DNA from: Leucobacter tenebrionis
Lineage (GTDB): Bacteria > Actinomycetota > Actinomycetes > Actinomycetales > Microbacteriaceae
Reading direction: 5' to 3'
Assembly (NCBI RefSeq): GCF_019884725.1
Contig: NZ_CP082322.1
Location: 2,232,001 to 2,296,000 of the forward strand
DNA: 64,000 nucleotides
The position numbers were made by a program, and so were the translations under genes. Numbering within the stretch: position 1 is the stretch's first letter; every line of letters starts with the position of its first letter. Under the pieces are notes generated by a model that saw only the letters and a list, made by a program, of their open reading frames with translations, was not told where the DNA came from and ran no database searches. Below, piece by piece: positions 49,925 to 58,231 of this stretch.

Positions 49925-51096
49925 CCTCTACCTATATATATGACGCGGTGCGCACCCCCTTCGGGCGCGCAGCCGGTGCACTCTCGGGGATCCGCCCCGA
50001 CGACCTCGCCGCGGTCGTGATGCGGGCGACGGTCGAGCGCACGGGGATCGACCCGGCGTGGATCGCCGACGTGATCTTCGGCGACGCGAACCAGGCGGGG
50101 GAGGATAACCGCAACGTCGCGCGTTTCGGGGCGCTGCTCGCCGGCTTCCCGACCTCGGTGACGGGGGTGACCGTGAACCGGCTCTGCGCCTCGTCGGTCG
50201 AGGCCGTGATCCAGGGGTCGCGCGCGATCGAGTCGGGCGACGCCGAGCTCGTGCTCGCGGGCGGGGTCGAGTCGATGAGCCGCGCCCCGTTCGTGGTCGA
50301 GAAGTCGGCGAAGCCCTGGCCCGCGGTCGGCAACCAGACCCTGTGGAACACCTCGATCGGCTGGCGCATGATCAACCGGGCGCTGCCGAAGCACTGGACC
50401 ATCTCGAACGGCGAATCCGCCGAGAAGATCGCCCGGGAGTGGGGGATCACGCGCGAGGCGCAGGACGAGTTCGCCGTGCGTTCGCACCGGCTCGCCGCCG
50501 AGGCGTGGGCATCGGGCAGATACGACGCTGAGATCGTGCAGGTGCCGGGCGCGGAGCTCGCGCGCGACGAGGGGATCCGCGACGGGAGCACGGTCGAGAA
50601 GCTCGCGGGGCTCAAGGCGCTGTTCGCGCCTCCCGGAGAGGGGACCGTGACCGCGGGAAACTCATCGTCGATCAACGACGGCGCCTCGGCGGTGCTGCTC
50701 GGAGGGGAAGGGGCGCTCGACGCGGAGCCGCTGGCGCGGGTGGCCGGCCGTGCCGCGCACGGCGTGGATCCCGACGACTTCCCCATCGCGCCCATCGAGG
50801 CGGCGAACAAGGCGCTCGCGCGCGCCGGCAAGACCTGGGCCGACGTCGACTTCGTCGAGCTCAACGAGGCATTCGCGTCGCAGTCGCTCGCGTGCCTCAA
50901 GGGCTGGCCCGAGCTCGACCCCGAGAAGCTGAACATCCACGGCGGCGCGATCGCGATCGGGCACCCGCTCGGTGCGTCGGGCGGGCGGATCATCGGCCAC
51001 GCCGCGCACGAGCTGAAGCGCCGTGGGGGCGGTGTCGCGGTGGCCGCGATCTGCATCGGCGTGGGGCAGGGCCTCGCCGTCGTGCTGGAGCGGTAG
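49921..51096 (+). CDS. pcaF: 3-oxoadipyl-CoA thiolase
   Basis: PcaF splits beta-ketoadipyl-CoA to succinyl-CoA and acetyl-CoA, the last step of the pathway. The 391-aa thiolase begins IYDAVRTPFGRAAGALSGIRPDDLAA, a typical PcaF N-terminus. It has the acylated Cys in VNRLCASSVEAV near 90, HGGAIAIGHPLGASGGR with the catalytic His, and AAICIGVGQGLAVVL with the second Cys. It is the third gene of the overlapping pcaIJF run. A second, more distant thiolase occurs at 29280. Confidence 0.93.
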   Translation: MTSTYIYDAVRTPFGRAAGALSGIRPDDLAAVVMRATVERTGIDPAWIADVIFGDANQAGEDNRNVARFGALLAGFPTSVTGVTVNRLCASSVEAVIQGSRAIESGDAELVLAGGVESMSRAPFVVEKSAKPWPAVGNQTLWNTSIGWRMINRALPKHWTISNGESAEKIAREWGITREAQDEFAVRSHRLAAEAWASGRYDAEIVQVPGAELARDEGIRDGSTVEKLAGLKALFAPPGEGTVTAGNSSSINDGASAVLLGGEGALDAEPLARVAGRAAHGVDPDDFPIAPIEAANKALARAGKTWADVDFVELNEAFASQSLACLKGWPELDPEKLNIHGGAIAIGHPLGASGGRIIGHAAHELKRRGGGVAVAAICIGVGQGLAVVLER

Positions 51097-51134
51097 GGGC
51101 GGGGTCGCTCGGGTTCGGCGGCTTGGTCTCCGGT

Positions 51135-51161
51135 GAACCTGTCGGTTTCTCCGACAGGTTC
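51135..51161 (+). terminator. Stem-loop after pcaF
   Basis: GAACCTGTCGG pairs perfectly with CCGACAGGTTC around a TTTCT loop, 38 nt past the pcaF stop. There is no trailing U tract, so termination is inferred from position and strength. Confidence 0.6.
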
Positions 51162-51181
51162 TGGCTGGGCGGAAGAAGTAA

Positions 51182-51198
51182 TATGCGGATTCCGTATA
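51182..51198 (+). promoter_or_regulatory. Candidate operator upstream of the pcaIJF-linked IclR gene
   Basis: TATGCGGATTCCGTATA is a 17-bp palindrome with one mismatched pair, about 80 nt before the regulator start. The GGATTCC core resembles IclR-family sites. Confidence 0.5.
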
Positions 51199-51277
51199 GA
51201 ACTCGGGCCGGTAGGCTCCCCAAGGAGAAGAGCCTCATGATCGCGCTGCTCGCCCGTATGCTCGCCGAGGAGGCGTG

Positions 51278-52048
51278 ATGGAAGAAACTCAGAACCCCGA
51301 TTTCGTGCAGTCGTTGGCTCGCGGGCTCGCGGTGATCCGCGTGTTCGACGCCGACCACCCTCAGCTGAGCCTCAGCGAGGTCGCCCGGCGCGCGGGGATA
51401 CCTCCGGCGGCGGCGCGGCGCTTCCTCCGCACTCTCGAGAGCCTCGGATACGTGCGTGCTGACGGTCGGTCGTTCTCGCTCACCCCGCGCGTGCTCGAGC
51501 TCGGTTTCAGCTACCTCTCGGCACTGTCCCTGCCCGAGGTCGTGCAGCCCCACCTCGAGCGACTGTCGCGCGAGGTCGACGAGTCGTCGTCGGCGGCGGT
51601 GCTCTCGGGCCCCGATATCGTCTATGTCGCGCGCGTGCCCACCCGTCGCATCATGACGGTCGGGATCACCATCGGCACCTCCTTCCCGGCGTACGCGACG
51701 AGCATGGGGCGTGTGCTGCTGGCCGCGCTGCCTGAGGCCGAGCGGAGCGCCGTGCTCGCGTCCGCGGAGCCGCGCGCGCTGACCGAACGCACGATCACCG
51801 ATCCCGAGGCGCTCGCCGCCGAACTGGACCGGGTACGCGAGCAGGGCTGGGCACTCGTCGACGGCGAACTGGAGGCCGGCCTGCGCTCCCTGGCCGCCCC
51901 GGTGCGGGCGCGCGACGGGCGCGTGGTCGCCGCCGTCAACGTGTCGATGAGCGCGACGCGCCACCCGGTCGAGCGTGTACGCGAACACCACCTGCCCCGC
52001 CTGCTCGAGACCGCCGCAGCGATCGACGCCGACCTGAGGCTGCTGTAG
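51278..52048 (+). CDS. pcaR: IclR-family regulator of the PcaR/PobR type
   Basis: The 256-aa protein matches the PcaR/PobR group of IclR regulators. It has DFVQSLARGLAVIRVFDADHPQLSLSEVARRAGIPPAAARRFLRTLESLGYV at the N-terminus, then RVPTRRIMTVGITIGTSFPAYATSMGRVLLAAL and GWALVDGELEAGLRSLAAPVRARDGRVVAAVNVSM. These proteins respond to beta-ketoadipate or 4-hydroxybenzoate. ATG at 51278 follows GAGGAGG; a GTG one codon earlier is possible. Its position between pcaIJF and pobA suggests that it controls one or both. Confidence 0.88.
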   Translation: MEETQNPDFVQSLARGLAVIRVFDADHPQLSLSEVARRAGIPPAAARRFLRTLESLGYVRADGRSFSLTPRVLELGFSYLSALSLPEVVQPHLERLSREVDESSSAAVLSGPDIVYVARVPTRRIMTVGITIGTSFPAYATSMGRVLLAALPEAERSAVLASAEPRALTERTITDPEALAAELDRVREQGWALVDGELEAGLRSLAAPVRARDGRVVAAVNVSMSATRHPVERVREHHLPRLLETAAAIDADLRLL

Positions 52049-52063
52049 GCATTCTGATCCGAC

Positions 52064-53248
52064 TCAGGGGAGCGTCCCCTGCAGCGGCCACCCGGTGTAG
52101 GCCTCGGCCAGGTAGCGCTTGCCGGCCTCGCTCTCGACCACACTGCGCAGCTCCCCGATCTGGCGCAGCCGGTCGAAGTCGTCGGTTCCGGGCTGAAGGT
52201 GCAGCATGCTCGTCATCCACCACGAGAAGTGCTGCGCCTTCCAGATGCGCTTCAGAGCGGTGTCGGCGTAGGCGTCGATTCCGCGCTCGTCGTCTTCGAG
52301 CAGCAATCGGCGCAGGGCCTCGCTGAGCAGCACCACGTCGGCGACGGCGAGGTTCATGCCCTTCGCGCCGGTCGGGGGCACGGTGTGCGCGGCGTCGCCG
52401 ACAAGTGCTGCGCGGCCCCGTCGCAACTCATGCGCCACGAAGCTGCGGAAGCGCAGCACGTCACGCTGGAAGATCGGTCCCTGCGCCAGCTCGAGACCGG
52501 GGGTGCGGGCCTGCAGGGTCTTCCAGATAGCCTCCTCGCTCATCGCGTTCGGGTCGGCCTCGGGATCGCACTGGAAGTACATGCGCTGCACGGATGGGCT
52601 GCGTTGACTGATGAGTGCGAACCCCTCGGGGGAGTTGCTGTAGATGAGCTCCTCGGAGCTCGGCGGCGCCTCGCACAGGATCCCGAACCACGCGAACGGG
52701 TACTCGCGGAAGTAGCTCGCGGTCCTCGAGCCGGCGACGGCGGGTCGCACCGCGCTGCGCGAGCCATCGGCGCCCACCACGAACTCGGCACTGATCTCGA
52801 AGGGGACGCCGTCAGCATCGGTGCCGGTGATACGCGGGGTGGTGCTCTCCACGTCCGAGACGACGTCGACCGTCGCATTGAAGCGGATGATCTGCCCGGC
52901 GTCGAGGCGGGCTGCAATGAGGTCCGTGAGTACCTCGTGCTGCGGGTACAGCCAGACGCCGCGGCCGACGAGACTCGCGAAGTCGATGCGGTGCGCATCG
53001 CCGGCGAAGTGCAGCTCGACGCCGTCGTGGCGCTGCCCCACGCTGTGCACGCGACTGCCCGGGATCTTCTCGAGGATCTCGACGGTGCCCTGCTCGAGGA
53101 TGCCTGCGCGGATGGTCTGCTCGATCTCCTCGCGACTGCGAGAGTCGACGATGATCGACTCGATGCCGGCCTCGGCGAGCTGGTGCGAGAGGAACAGGCC
53201 CGCGGGGCCGGCTCCCACGATGGCGACGCGGGTGCGCTCTGCAGTCAT
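52064..53248 (-). CDS. pobA: 4-hydroxybenzoate 3-monooxygenase
   Basis: PobA hydroxylates 4-hydroxybenzoate to protocatechuate using FAD and NAD(P)H. The 394-aa protein has the FAD-binding VAIVGAGPAGLFLSHQLAEAGI at the N-terminus, SRSREEIEQTIRAGILEQGTVEIL with the PobA-typical RAG..EQ segment, VVGADGSRSAVRP near 155, and GDAAHTVPPTGAKGMNLAVAD near 280. AAGGAG lies 7 nt before the ATG at 53248; the frame extends upstream without a better start. Its product enters PcaHG directly. Confidence 0.94.
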   Translation of the reverse strand: MTAERTRVAIVGAGPAGLFLSHQLAEAGIESIIVDSRSREEIEQTIRAGILEQGTVEILEKIPGSRVHSVGQRHDGVELHFAGDAHRIDFASLVGRGVWLYPQHEVLTDLIAARLDAGQIIRFNATVDVVSDVESTTPRITGTDADGVPFEISAEFVVGADGSRSAVRPAVAGSRTASYFREYPFAWFGILCEAPPSSEELIYSNSPEGFALISQRSPSVQRMYFQCDPEADPNAMSEEAIWKTLQARTPGLELAQGPIFQRDVLRFRSFVAHELRRGRAALVGDAAHTVPPTGAKGMNLAVADVVLLSEALRRLLLEDDERGIDAYADTALKRIWKAQHFSWWMTSMLHLQPGTDDFDRLRQIGELRSVVESEAGKRYLAEAYTGWPLQGTLP

Positions 53249-53381
53249 TGATGTCTCCTTCGACGCGGGTGAGATACTGAAAACAGTGTGGGCCACTCTG
53301 GCGAACCGCACAGGTAAAGTGGATCCGCCTCCTGGGTCCCGTACCCGCCTCGGGATGAGCCGCGCGTCGAGCTGCGGTGCC

Positions 53382-54023
53382 TCAGCCGACGGGCGCCGTC
53401 AGCCACGCGACGACGATGTCCCCGATCATCGCGCGCAGCTGCGCCCGGCGGTCGGGGGCGCCGAGATCGGAGCCGAAGAGGTGCCCGAAGGTGTGGCGAT
53501 TGGCGACCTGGAACACGCAGTAGGAGCTGATCAGCAGGTGCACGTCGAGCGCCGCGACGTCGTCGCGGAACAGGCCCTGCTCGCGGCCTCGGCGGAGCAG
53601 CTGGTCGAGGAGGTCGAGGGCCGGCGCGTTGAGGTCGCGGAGGGAATCGAGCTGGCTGATGAAGCGGCCGCGGTGGATGTTCTCGATGGCCACGAGGCGG
53701 ATGAAGTCGTCGTTCTCGAGGTGATGGTCGTAGGTGATCTCGGCGAGCCGTCGCAGCGCCTGCACCGGCTCGAGGCCGTCGACCTGCAGCTGCTGCTCGG
53801 CCTCGCGGATGCCACGGTAGGCCTGCTCGAGCACGGCGAGGTAGAGACCCTCTTTGCTGCCGAAGTAGTAGTAGATCATGCGCTTGGTCGTGCCGCTGCG
53901 CCGCGCGATCTCATCGACCCCCGTGCCCGAATAGCCGGTCTCGGCGAAGGCCGCGGTGGCTCGGGCGAGCAGATCCGCGCGGGTCCGCTCCGCGTCCCGG
54001 CGCCTGCCCGCGTTCTCACTCAC
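53382..54023 (-). CDS. TetR/AcrR-family transcriptional regulator
   Basis: The 213-aa protein has a TetR HTH (about 10-56) with LLARATAAFAETGYSGTGVDEIARRSGTTKRMIYYYFGSKEGLYLAVLE. A helical C-terminal effector domain follows, with LIRLVAIENIHRGRF-like sequence. The GTG at 54023 is preferred because it clears the upstream stop by 7 nt; a longer frame to 54059 overlaps it. It is co-transcribed with the 3-dehydroshikimate dehydratase gene and likely controls the divergent quinate/shikimate promoters. Confidence 0.85.
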   Translation of the reverse strand: MSENAGRRRDAERTRADLLARATAAFAETGYSGTGVDEIARRSGTTKRMIYYYFGSKEGLYLAVLEQAYRGIREAEQQLQVDGLEPVQALRRLAEITYDHHLENDDFIRLVAIENIHRGRFISQLDSLRDLNAPALDLLDQLLRRGREQGLFRDDVAALDVHLLISSYCVFQVANRHTFGHLFGSDLGAPDRRAQLRAMIGDIVVAWLTAPVG

Positions 54024-54030
54024 ACGGCTA

Positions 54031-55827
54031 TCATTCCCCGCGGGCGCGCTGCGCCGCAAGCCGAACCGGTGCGCTCGCGGCTCCGTACCCGTCGTACCCT
54101 CCCCGGCGCTCCACGATCTCGAAGAACACGTCGCCGACGATGGGGGTGTAGAAGTGGATGAACGATCCGTCGCCGTCGCGGTCGTAGAGCAGGTCGAGCT
54201 CCCGCAGCCGGCCGAGGAGCTCGGGATCGAGGCCGAAGCGGGCGTCGAGGTCGTCGTAGTAGTTGCTCGGGATCTTCAGGAACGGCAGCCCGCGGGCGCG
54301 TGCGGCTGCGGCGGCGGCCACGGCGTCGTCGACGCGAACCGCGATGTGGCGCGGCAGCAGGGGAGCGGTCGGCGGTGCGAGGTTCATCGCCAGTCGTGCG
54401 GCGCCGTCGGCGGTCCGCATCACCTGGCTGCGTACGAGACCGCGGGGGCCGGGCAGTTCGGAGGCCGGCTCGGAGTCGAGTGCGAGCGTGCTCGTGTTGA
54501 ACAGCACCGCCTCGTCGAACTCCTGCCACGGGTAGGCCACATTGACGTGATCGACGATGCCGCGCAGGGCCGCCGGCGCGTCGACGGTTCCAGGATCCGC
54601 GCCCCCCTCGAATTCGGGCGCCCACGACTCCGCGGCCGGTCTCGAGTTCCAGTAGATCTCGGTGCCGTCGGGTGCCGCGACCCCGGGCAGCTCGTAGTCG
54701 CCGGCGTAGGTGCGCCGGAACACGGGCGGGGCTCCGATCTCGACGGCCCGCCGAGCCGCGCCTGCGGCGTCGTCCACCTCGAAGCCGAGCCCGGCGAGGC
54801 GCGCACCCGGGGTGCGGTCCTGTTCGTTCAGGATCACGCGGGCTTCGCCCGCACGCCACAGCCTGACCGCCTTGCTGCGGTGTCGGCCGCCGAAGACGAA
54901 GCCGAGCTGGCTCAGCAGCTGCTCGACCGACGAGAGGTCTTCGCCCGCGACCTCGACGAAGTCGATCCCCTTCGGCGGTTGGGGCGGATCGAGCTGCAGC
55001 TCCTCCCAGCCGTTGAGCGCGGCCGTGCGGTCGTAGAGCCAGCGCAGCGAGCGGATCGCGTGCGTGGCCGTGCGATCGACGTCGGTCTGCCGGAAGGTGT
55101 CGTTGAACACCTCGAGCGAGAGCGGCCCGCGGTAGCCGGCGAGGATGACGTGCGATAGGAAGGTCGTCAGGTCGAAGTCGCCCTCGCCGGGGAAGAGCCG
55201 ATGATGGCGGCTCCACGAGAGCACGTCCATGTCCATTGCGGGGGCGTCGGCGAGCTGCAGGAAGAAGAGCTTGTCGGGGTCGATCTGCTGGATCTCGGAG
55301 GGGTCGTGGCCGCGCGAGAGCACGTGGAAGCTGTCGATGCAGATGCCGAGGTTGGGGCGGTCGGCGAGCTGCACGATGCGCCACGCCTCGCGGTAGTCGT
55401 CGACGTATCGACCCCAGGCGAGCGCCTCGTAGGCGATGTCGACGCCGTGGTCGGCTGCCAGGTCGGCGAGTGCGCCGAGCTGCGCGGCGGCGACCTCGGG
55501 TTCGGGTCTCGTGGCGGTGGCGACGTTGCTGCAGACGAGCATCATGCGAGCCCCGAGGCGCTGCATGACGGCGAGCTTCGCCGCGGCGCGGCGCAGGTTG
55601 TCGGCGAAGAGCGCTTCATCGACGCCTTCGAAGTCGCGGAACGGCTGGAACAGCTCGATCGTGAGTCCGAGCCGGTCGCAGAGCGCGCGGATCTCTTCGG
55701 GCGACTCGTGGGCGGCGACGAGATCGGCGTCCATGATCTCGACGCCGTCGAAGCCCGCAGCGGCGCAGGCGTGGAGCTTCTCGACGAGGCCGCCCGAGAG
55801 GCAGACGGTGGCGATGGAGGTGCGCAT
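54031..55827 (-). CDS. quiC: 3-dehydroshikimate dehydratase (QuiC-type TIM barrel / HPPD-like fusion)
   Basis: The 598-aa protein fuses an N-terminal sugar-phosphate isomerase-like TIM barrel (about 1-280) to a C-terminal 4-hydroxyphenylpyruvate dioxygenase-like VOC region (about 290-590). This is the architecture of bacterial QuiC dehydratases, which convert 3-dehydroshikimate to protocatechuate. Barrel metal ligands are visible in YEALAWGRYVDDYREAW, GICIDSFHVLSRGHDP and GPLSLEVFNDTFRQTD. The C-terminal half keeps VDHVNVAYPWQEF and FFEIVERRGGYDGYG. The ATG has no ribosome site and lies 6 nt after a TACATT -10, so it looks leaderless. Confidence 0.88.
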   Translation of the reverse strand: MRTSIATVCLSGGLVEKLHACAAAGFDGVEIMDADLVAAHESPEEIRALCDRLGLTIELFQPFRDFEGVDEALFADNLRRAAAKLAVMQRLGARMMLVCSNVATATRPEPEVAAAQLGALADLAADHGVDIAYEALAWGRYVDDYREAWRIVQLADRPNLGICIDSFHVLSRGHDPSEIQQIDPDKLFFLQLADAPAMDMDVLSWSRHHRLFPGEGDFDLTTFLSHVILAGYRGPLSLEVFNDTFRQTDVDRTATHAIRSLRWLYDRTAALNGWEELQLDPPQPPKGIDFVEVAGEDLSSVEQLLSQLGFVFGGRHRSKAVRLWRAGEARVILNEQDRTPGARLAGLGFEVDDAAGAARRAVEIGAPPVFRRTYAGDYELPGVAAPDGTEIYWNSRPAAESWAPEFEGGADPGTVDAPAALRGIVDHVNVAYPWQEFDEAVLFNTSTLALDSEPASELPGPRGLVRSQVMRTADGAARLAMNLAPPTAPLLPRHIAVRVDDAVAAAAAARARGLPFLKIPSNYYDDLDARFGLDPELLGRLRELDLLYDRDGDGSFIHFYTPIVGDVFFEIVERRGGYDGYGAASAPVRLAAQRARGE

Positions 55828-55833
55828 GGCAAT

Positions 55834-55936
55834 AATGTACCAATCGGTTAATAGTTTCGGAAGGGCTCGCGGACGACTCCTCGGTCGGGCTTGACAGGGG
55901 AGGTGAAATGCTCAAACATTTAACTCACCGGTGAGT
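55834..55936. promoter_or_regulatory. Divergent quiC / quinate-shikimate dehydrogenase control region
   Basis: For the minus gene, TTCCGA and TACATT are 17 nt apart, just ahead of the quiC ATG. An imperfect TTAACCGATTGGTA palindrome lies between them. For the plus gene, a perfect TTGACA lies at 55891-55896, with no confident -10. A perfect 14-bp palindrome ACTCACCGGTGAGT (55923-55936) sits near the expected start. The TetR protein encoded downstream of quiC is the likely ligand. Confidence 0.6.
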
Positions 55937-55988
55937 ACATTAGCCGCGGTGAGGGCGCCGCGGCCCGGAACGATGAGGAGAAGCGCCA

Positions 55989-56858
55989 GTGCAGCAAGAC
56001 GCCTACCTTCTCGGCCTCGTGGGCACGGGCACCACGCCCTCGCTGACACCCGCCCTGCACATGGCTGAGGGCCGGGCGCAGGGACTCTCCTACGTGTACC
56101 GTCCCATCGACCTCTCGGTGCTCGGCGTCGGACCCGAGCGCCTGCCCGAGATCCTCGACTGGGCCGAACGACTCGGCTTCGACGCGCTCAATGTGACTCA
56201 CCCGTGCAAGCGGAGCGTGATCCCGCATCTCGACCGCCTCGACCCGCTCGCCGAGGCTCTCGGCGCGGTGAACACTGTGCGGTTCACCGCGGAGGGCAGG
56301 ATCGGCCACAACACCGACAGCACCGGCTTCGAGCGCGGGTTCCGCACGGGACTCCCCGACGCGCCGGTCGGCTCGGTCGTGCTGGTCGGCGCCGGCGGTG
56401 CCGGCGCCGCCGTGGCCGACGCCCTGCTGCGGATCGGCGTCGAGAGGCTCGTCATCGTCGACCTCGAGCCGGTCGCCGCCGTCGCGCTCGCCGCGGATCT
56501 CGGCGACCGGCACCCCGACTCCCGGGTCGAGGGGGCCTCGACCCCCGAACTGGCGGGTCTGCTCGCTGATGCCGACGGCGTCGTCCACTGCACGCCCGTC
56601 GGCATGCACGACCATCCCGGCCTCCCGTTCGACCCCGCCCTGCTGCGACCGGAGCTGTGGGTGGCCGACATCGTCTACCGGCCGCTCAAGACCGGGCTGC
56701 TCCGTGCCGCGAGGGCGATCGGCTGCCGCACCCTCCACGGCGGCGCCATGGCCGTCGGGCAGGCCATCGACACGTTCGCGCTCGTCACCGGCCGCGAGGC
56801 CGATCCCGAGCGCATGCATCGGCAATTCCAACGCCTCGTCAGCGACGACGGGGCCTGA
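55989..56858 (+). CDS. Quinate/shikimate dehydrogenase
   Basis: The 289-aa protein resembles catabolic NAD-dependent quinate/shikimate dehydrogenases more than biosynthetic AroE. Its substrate loop is GTTPSLTPALHMAEGRAQGLSYVYRPID. The catalytic Lys is in NVTHPCKRSVIP near 70, the Asp in IGHNTDSTGFERG near 108, and the Rossmann loop is LVGAGGAGAAVADALL with acidic DLEPV after the second strand, favouring NAD. It starts with GTG after GAGGAG and is followed by an MHS transporter (18-nt gap). It should oxidise quinate or shikimate towards 3-dehydroshikimate for QuiC. Confidence 0.9.
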   Translation: MQQDAYLLGLVGTGTTPSLTPALHMAEGRAQGLSYVYRPIDLSVLGVGPERLPEILDWAERLGFDALNVTHPCKRSVIPHLDRLDPLAEALGAVNTVRFTAEGRIGHNTDSTGFERGFRTGLPDAPVGSVVLVGAGGAGAAVADALLRIGVERLVIVDLEPVAAVALAADLGDRHPDSRVEGASTPELAGLLADADGVVHCTPVGMHDHPGLPFDPALLRPELWVADIVYRPLKTGLLRAARAIGCRTLHGGAMAVGQAIDTFALVTGREADPERMHRQFQRLVSDDGA

Positions 56859-56876
56859 CAGAAACAGAGGAACGAG

Positions 56877-58187
56877 ATGACCGAGACGGACTCTCGCAAG
56901 ACACCGATCAAGGCGGCGCTCGCCAGCTTCATGGGCAGCGCCGTCGAATACTACGACTTCTTCATCTTCGGGACCGCGTCGGCGCTGATCTTCCCGCACA
57001 TCTTCTTCCCGAGCGGCGATGACGCCGCCCTCGTCATGTCGCTCGCGACCTTCGGCTTCGCGTACATCGCGCGGCCCATCGGCGCCGTGATCCTCGGCCA
57101 CCTGGGCGATCGCATCGGGCGGCAGAAGATCCTCATGTTCACCCTCGTGCTCATGGGCGTCGCGACCTTCATCATCGGCTGCCTGCCGACCTTCGAGCAG
57201 ATCGGCTGGTTCGCGCCGATCCTGCTCGTGCTGTGCCGCCTCATGCAGGGGCTCTCGGCCGCGGGCGAGCAGGCAGGTGCCTCCTCGATGACGCTCGAGC
57301 ACGCGCCGGACAACCGGCGATCCTTCTTCACCTCGTGGACGCTCTCGGGCACCCAGGGCGGGCAGATCCTCGCCGCCCTCATCTTCCTGCCGGTCACGCT
57401 GCTGCCCGACGACGATCCCTTCAAGTACGAGTGGGCGTGGCGCATCCCGTTCTGGTTGAGCGCCGTGGTGGTCATCGTCACCTTCTACATCCGCCGCACG
57501 CTGCACGAACCGCCCGCCTTCGAGGAGGCCAAGGCGCAGGGCGAGATCGCCAAGGTGCCGCTCTTCGACCTGCTGCGCGACCACTGGCGCGATGTGCTGC
57601 GCGTGATCCTGTGCGCCTTCATCGCGGCCGTCTCGACCGTGTTCGGCAACCTCGCCATCGCCTACGGCGTGCTGGTCGGCCTGCCGCAGAGCATCACCCT
57701 GTGGCTGATCGTCGTCGCGAACCTGGTCGCGCTCGGCACGCAGCCCCTCTTCGCGATGCTCGCCGATCGGATCGGGCGCAAGCCCGTGTTCATCTACGGC
57801 GCGATCTCGTCGGCCGTCTTCATGCCCTTCTACATGCTGTCGATGAGCAGCGACAACATCTTCGTGGTCTTCCTGCTCGCGATCCTCACCTTCTCCTGCG
57901 GTTACGCGGCGGCGAACGCGGTCTGGCCGTCGTTCTACGGCGAGATGTTCTCGGCGAAGGTGCGGTTCTCGGGGCTCGCGATCGGCACGCAGATCGGCTT
58001 CCTCATGGCGGGCTTCGCGCCGTCGATCGTCGCCGCGCTCGGGGGCGTGCAGGAGGGCGGCTGGGTCGTGATCTCGCTGTTCACCGGGGCGATCTGCCTC
58101 ATCGTGACCGTCGCCGCCCTGACCGCCCGCGAGACGAAGGACGTGCCGACCGACACGCTCGGGATCCGGATCCCGGTGGCGCGCTGA
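56877..58187 (+). CDS. MFS transporter, metabolite:H+ symporter (MHS, ShiA-like) type
   Basis: The 436-aa protein has the MHS hallmarks MGSAVEYYDFFIFGTASALIFP near 18-40, RPIGAVILGHLGDRIGRQKIL near 68, RLMQGLSAAGEQAGASSMTLEHAPDNRRSFFTSW near 120, and a second-half LADRIGRKPVFIYG. MHS proteins import organic acids such as shikimate, alpha-ketoglutarate or citrate. GAGGA lies 6 nt before the ATG. Co-transcription with a quinate/shikimate dehydrogenase suggests uptake of those acids. Confidence 0.9.
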   Translation: MTETDSRKTPIKAALASFMGSAVEYYDFFIFGTASALIFPHIFFPSGDDAALVMSLATFGFAYIARPIGAVILGHLGDRIGRQKILMFTLVLMGVATFIIGCLPTFEQIGWFAPILLVLCRLMQGLSAAGEQAGASSMTLEHAPDNRRSFFTSWTLSGTQGGQILAALIFLPVTLLPDDDPFKYEWAWRIPFWLSAVVVIVTFYIRRTLHEPPAFEEAKAQGEIAKVPLFDLLRDHWRDVLRVILCAFIAAVSTVFGNLAIAYGVLVGLPQSITLWLIVVANLVALGTQPLFAMLADRIGRKPVFIYGAISSAVFMPFYMLSMSSDNIFVVFLLAILTFSCGYAAANAVWPSFYGEMFSAKVRFSGLAIGTQIGFLMAGFAPSIVAALGGVQEGGWVVISLFTGAICLIVTVAALTARETKDVPTDTLGIRIPVAR

Positions 58188-58231
58188 GTCAGGGACCCGC
58201 GGGCGCGGCTCCGGATCCCGGTGGCGATCTC

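Noticed and set aside
58165-58226. 17-bp direct repeat (58165-58181 and 58210-58226) at the end of the MHS transporter
   Set aside because: Two short GC-rich copies spanning the stop codon are more likely a small local duplication than a functional element.
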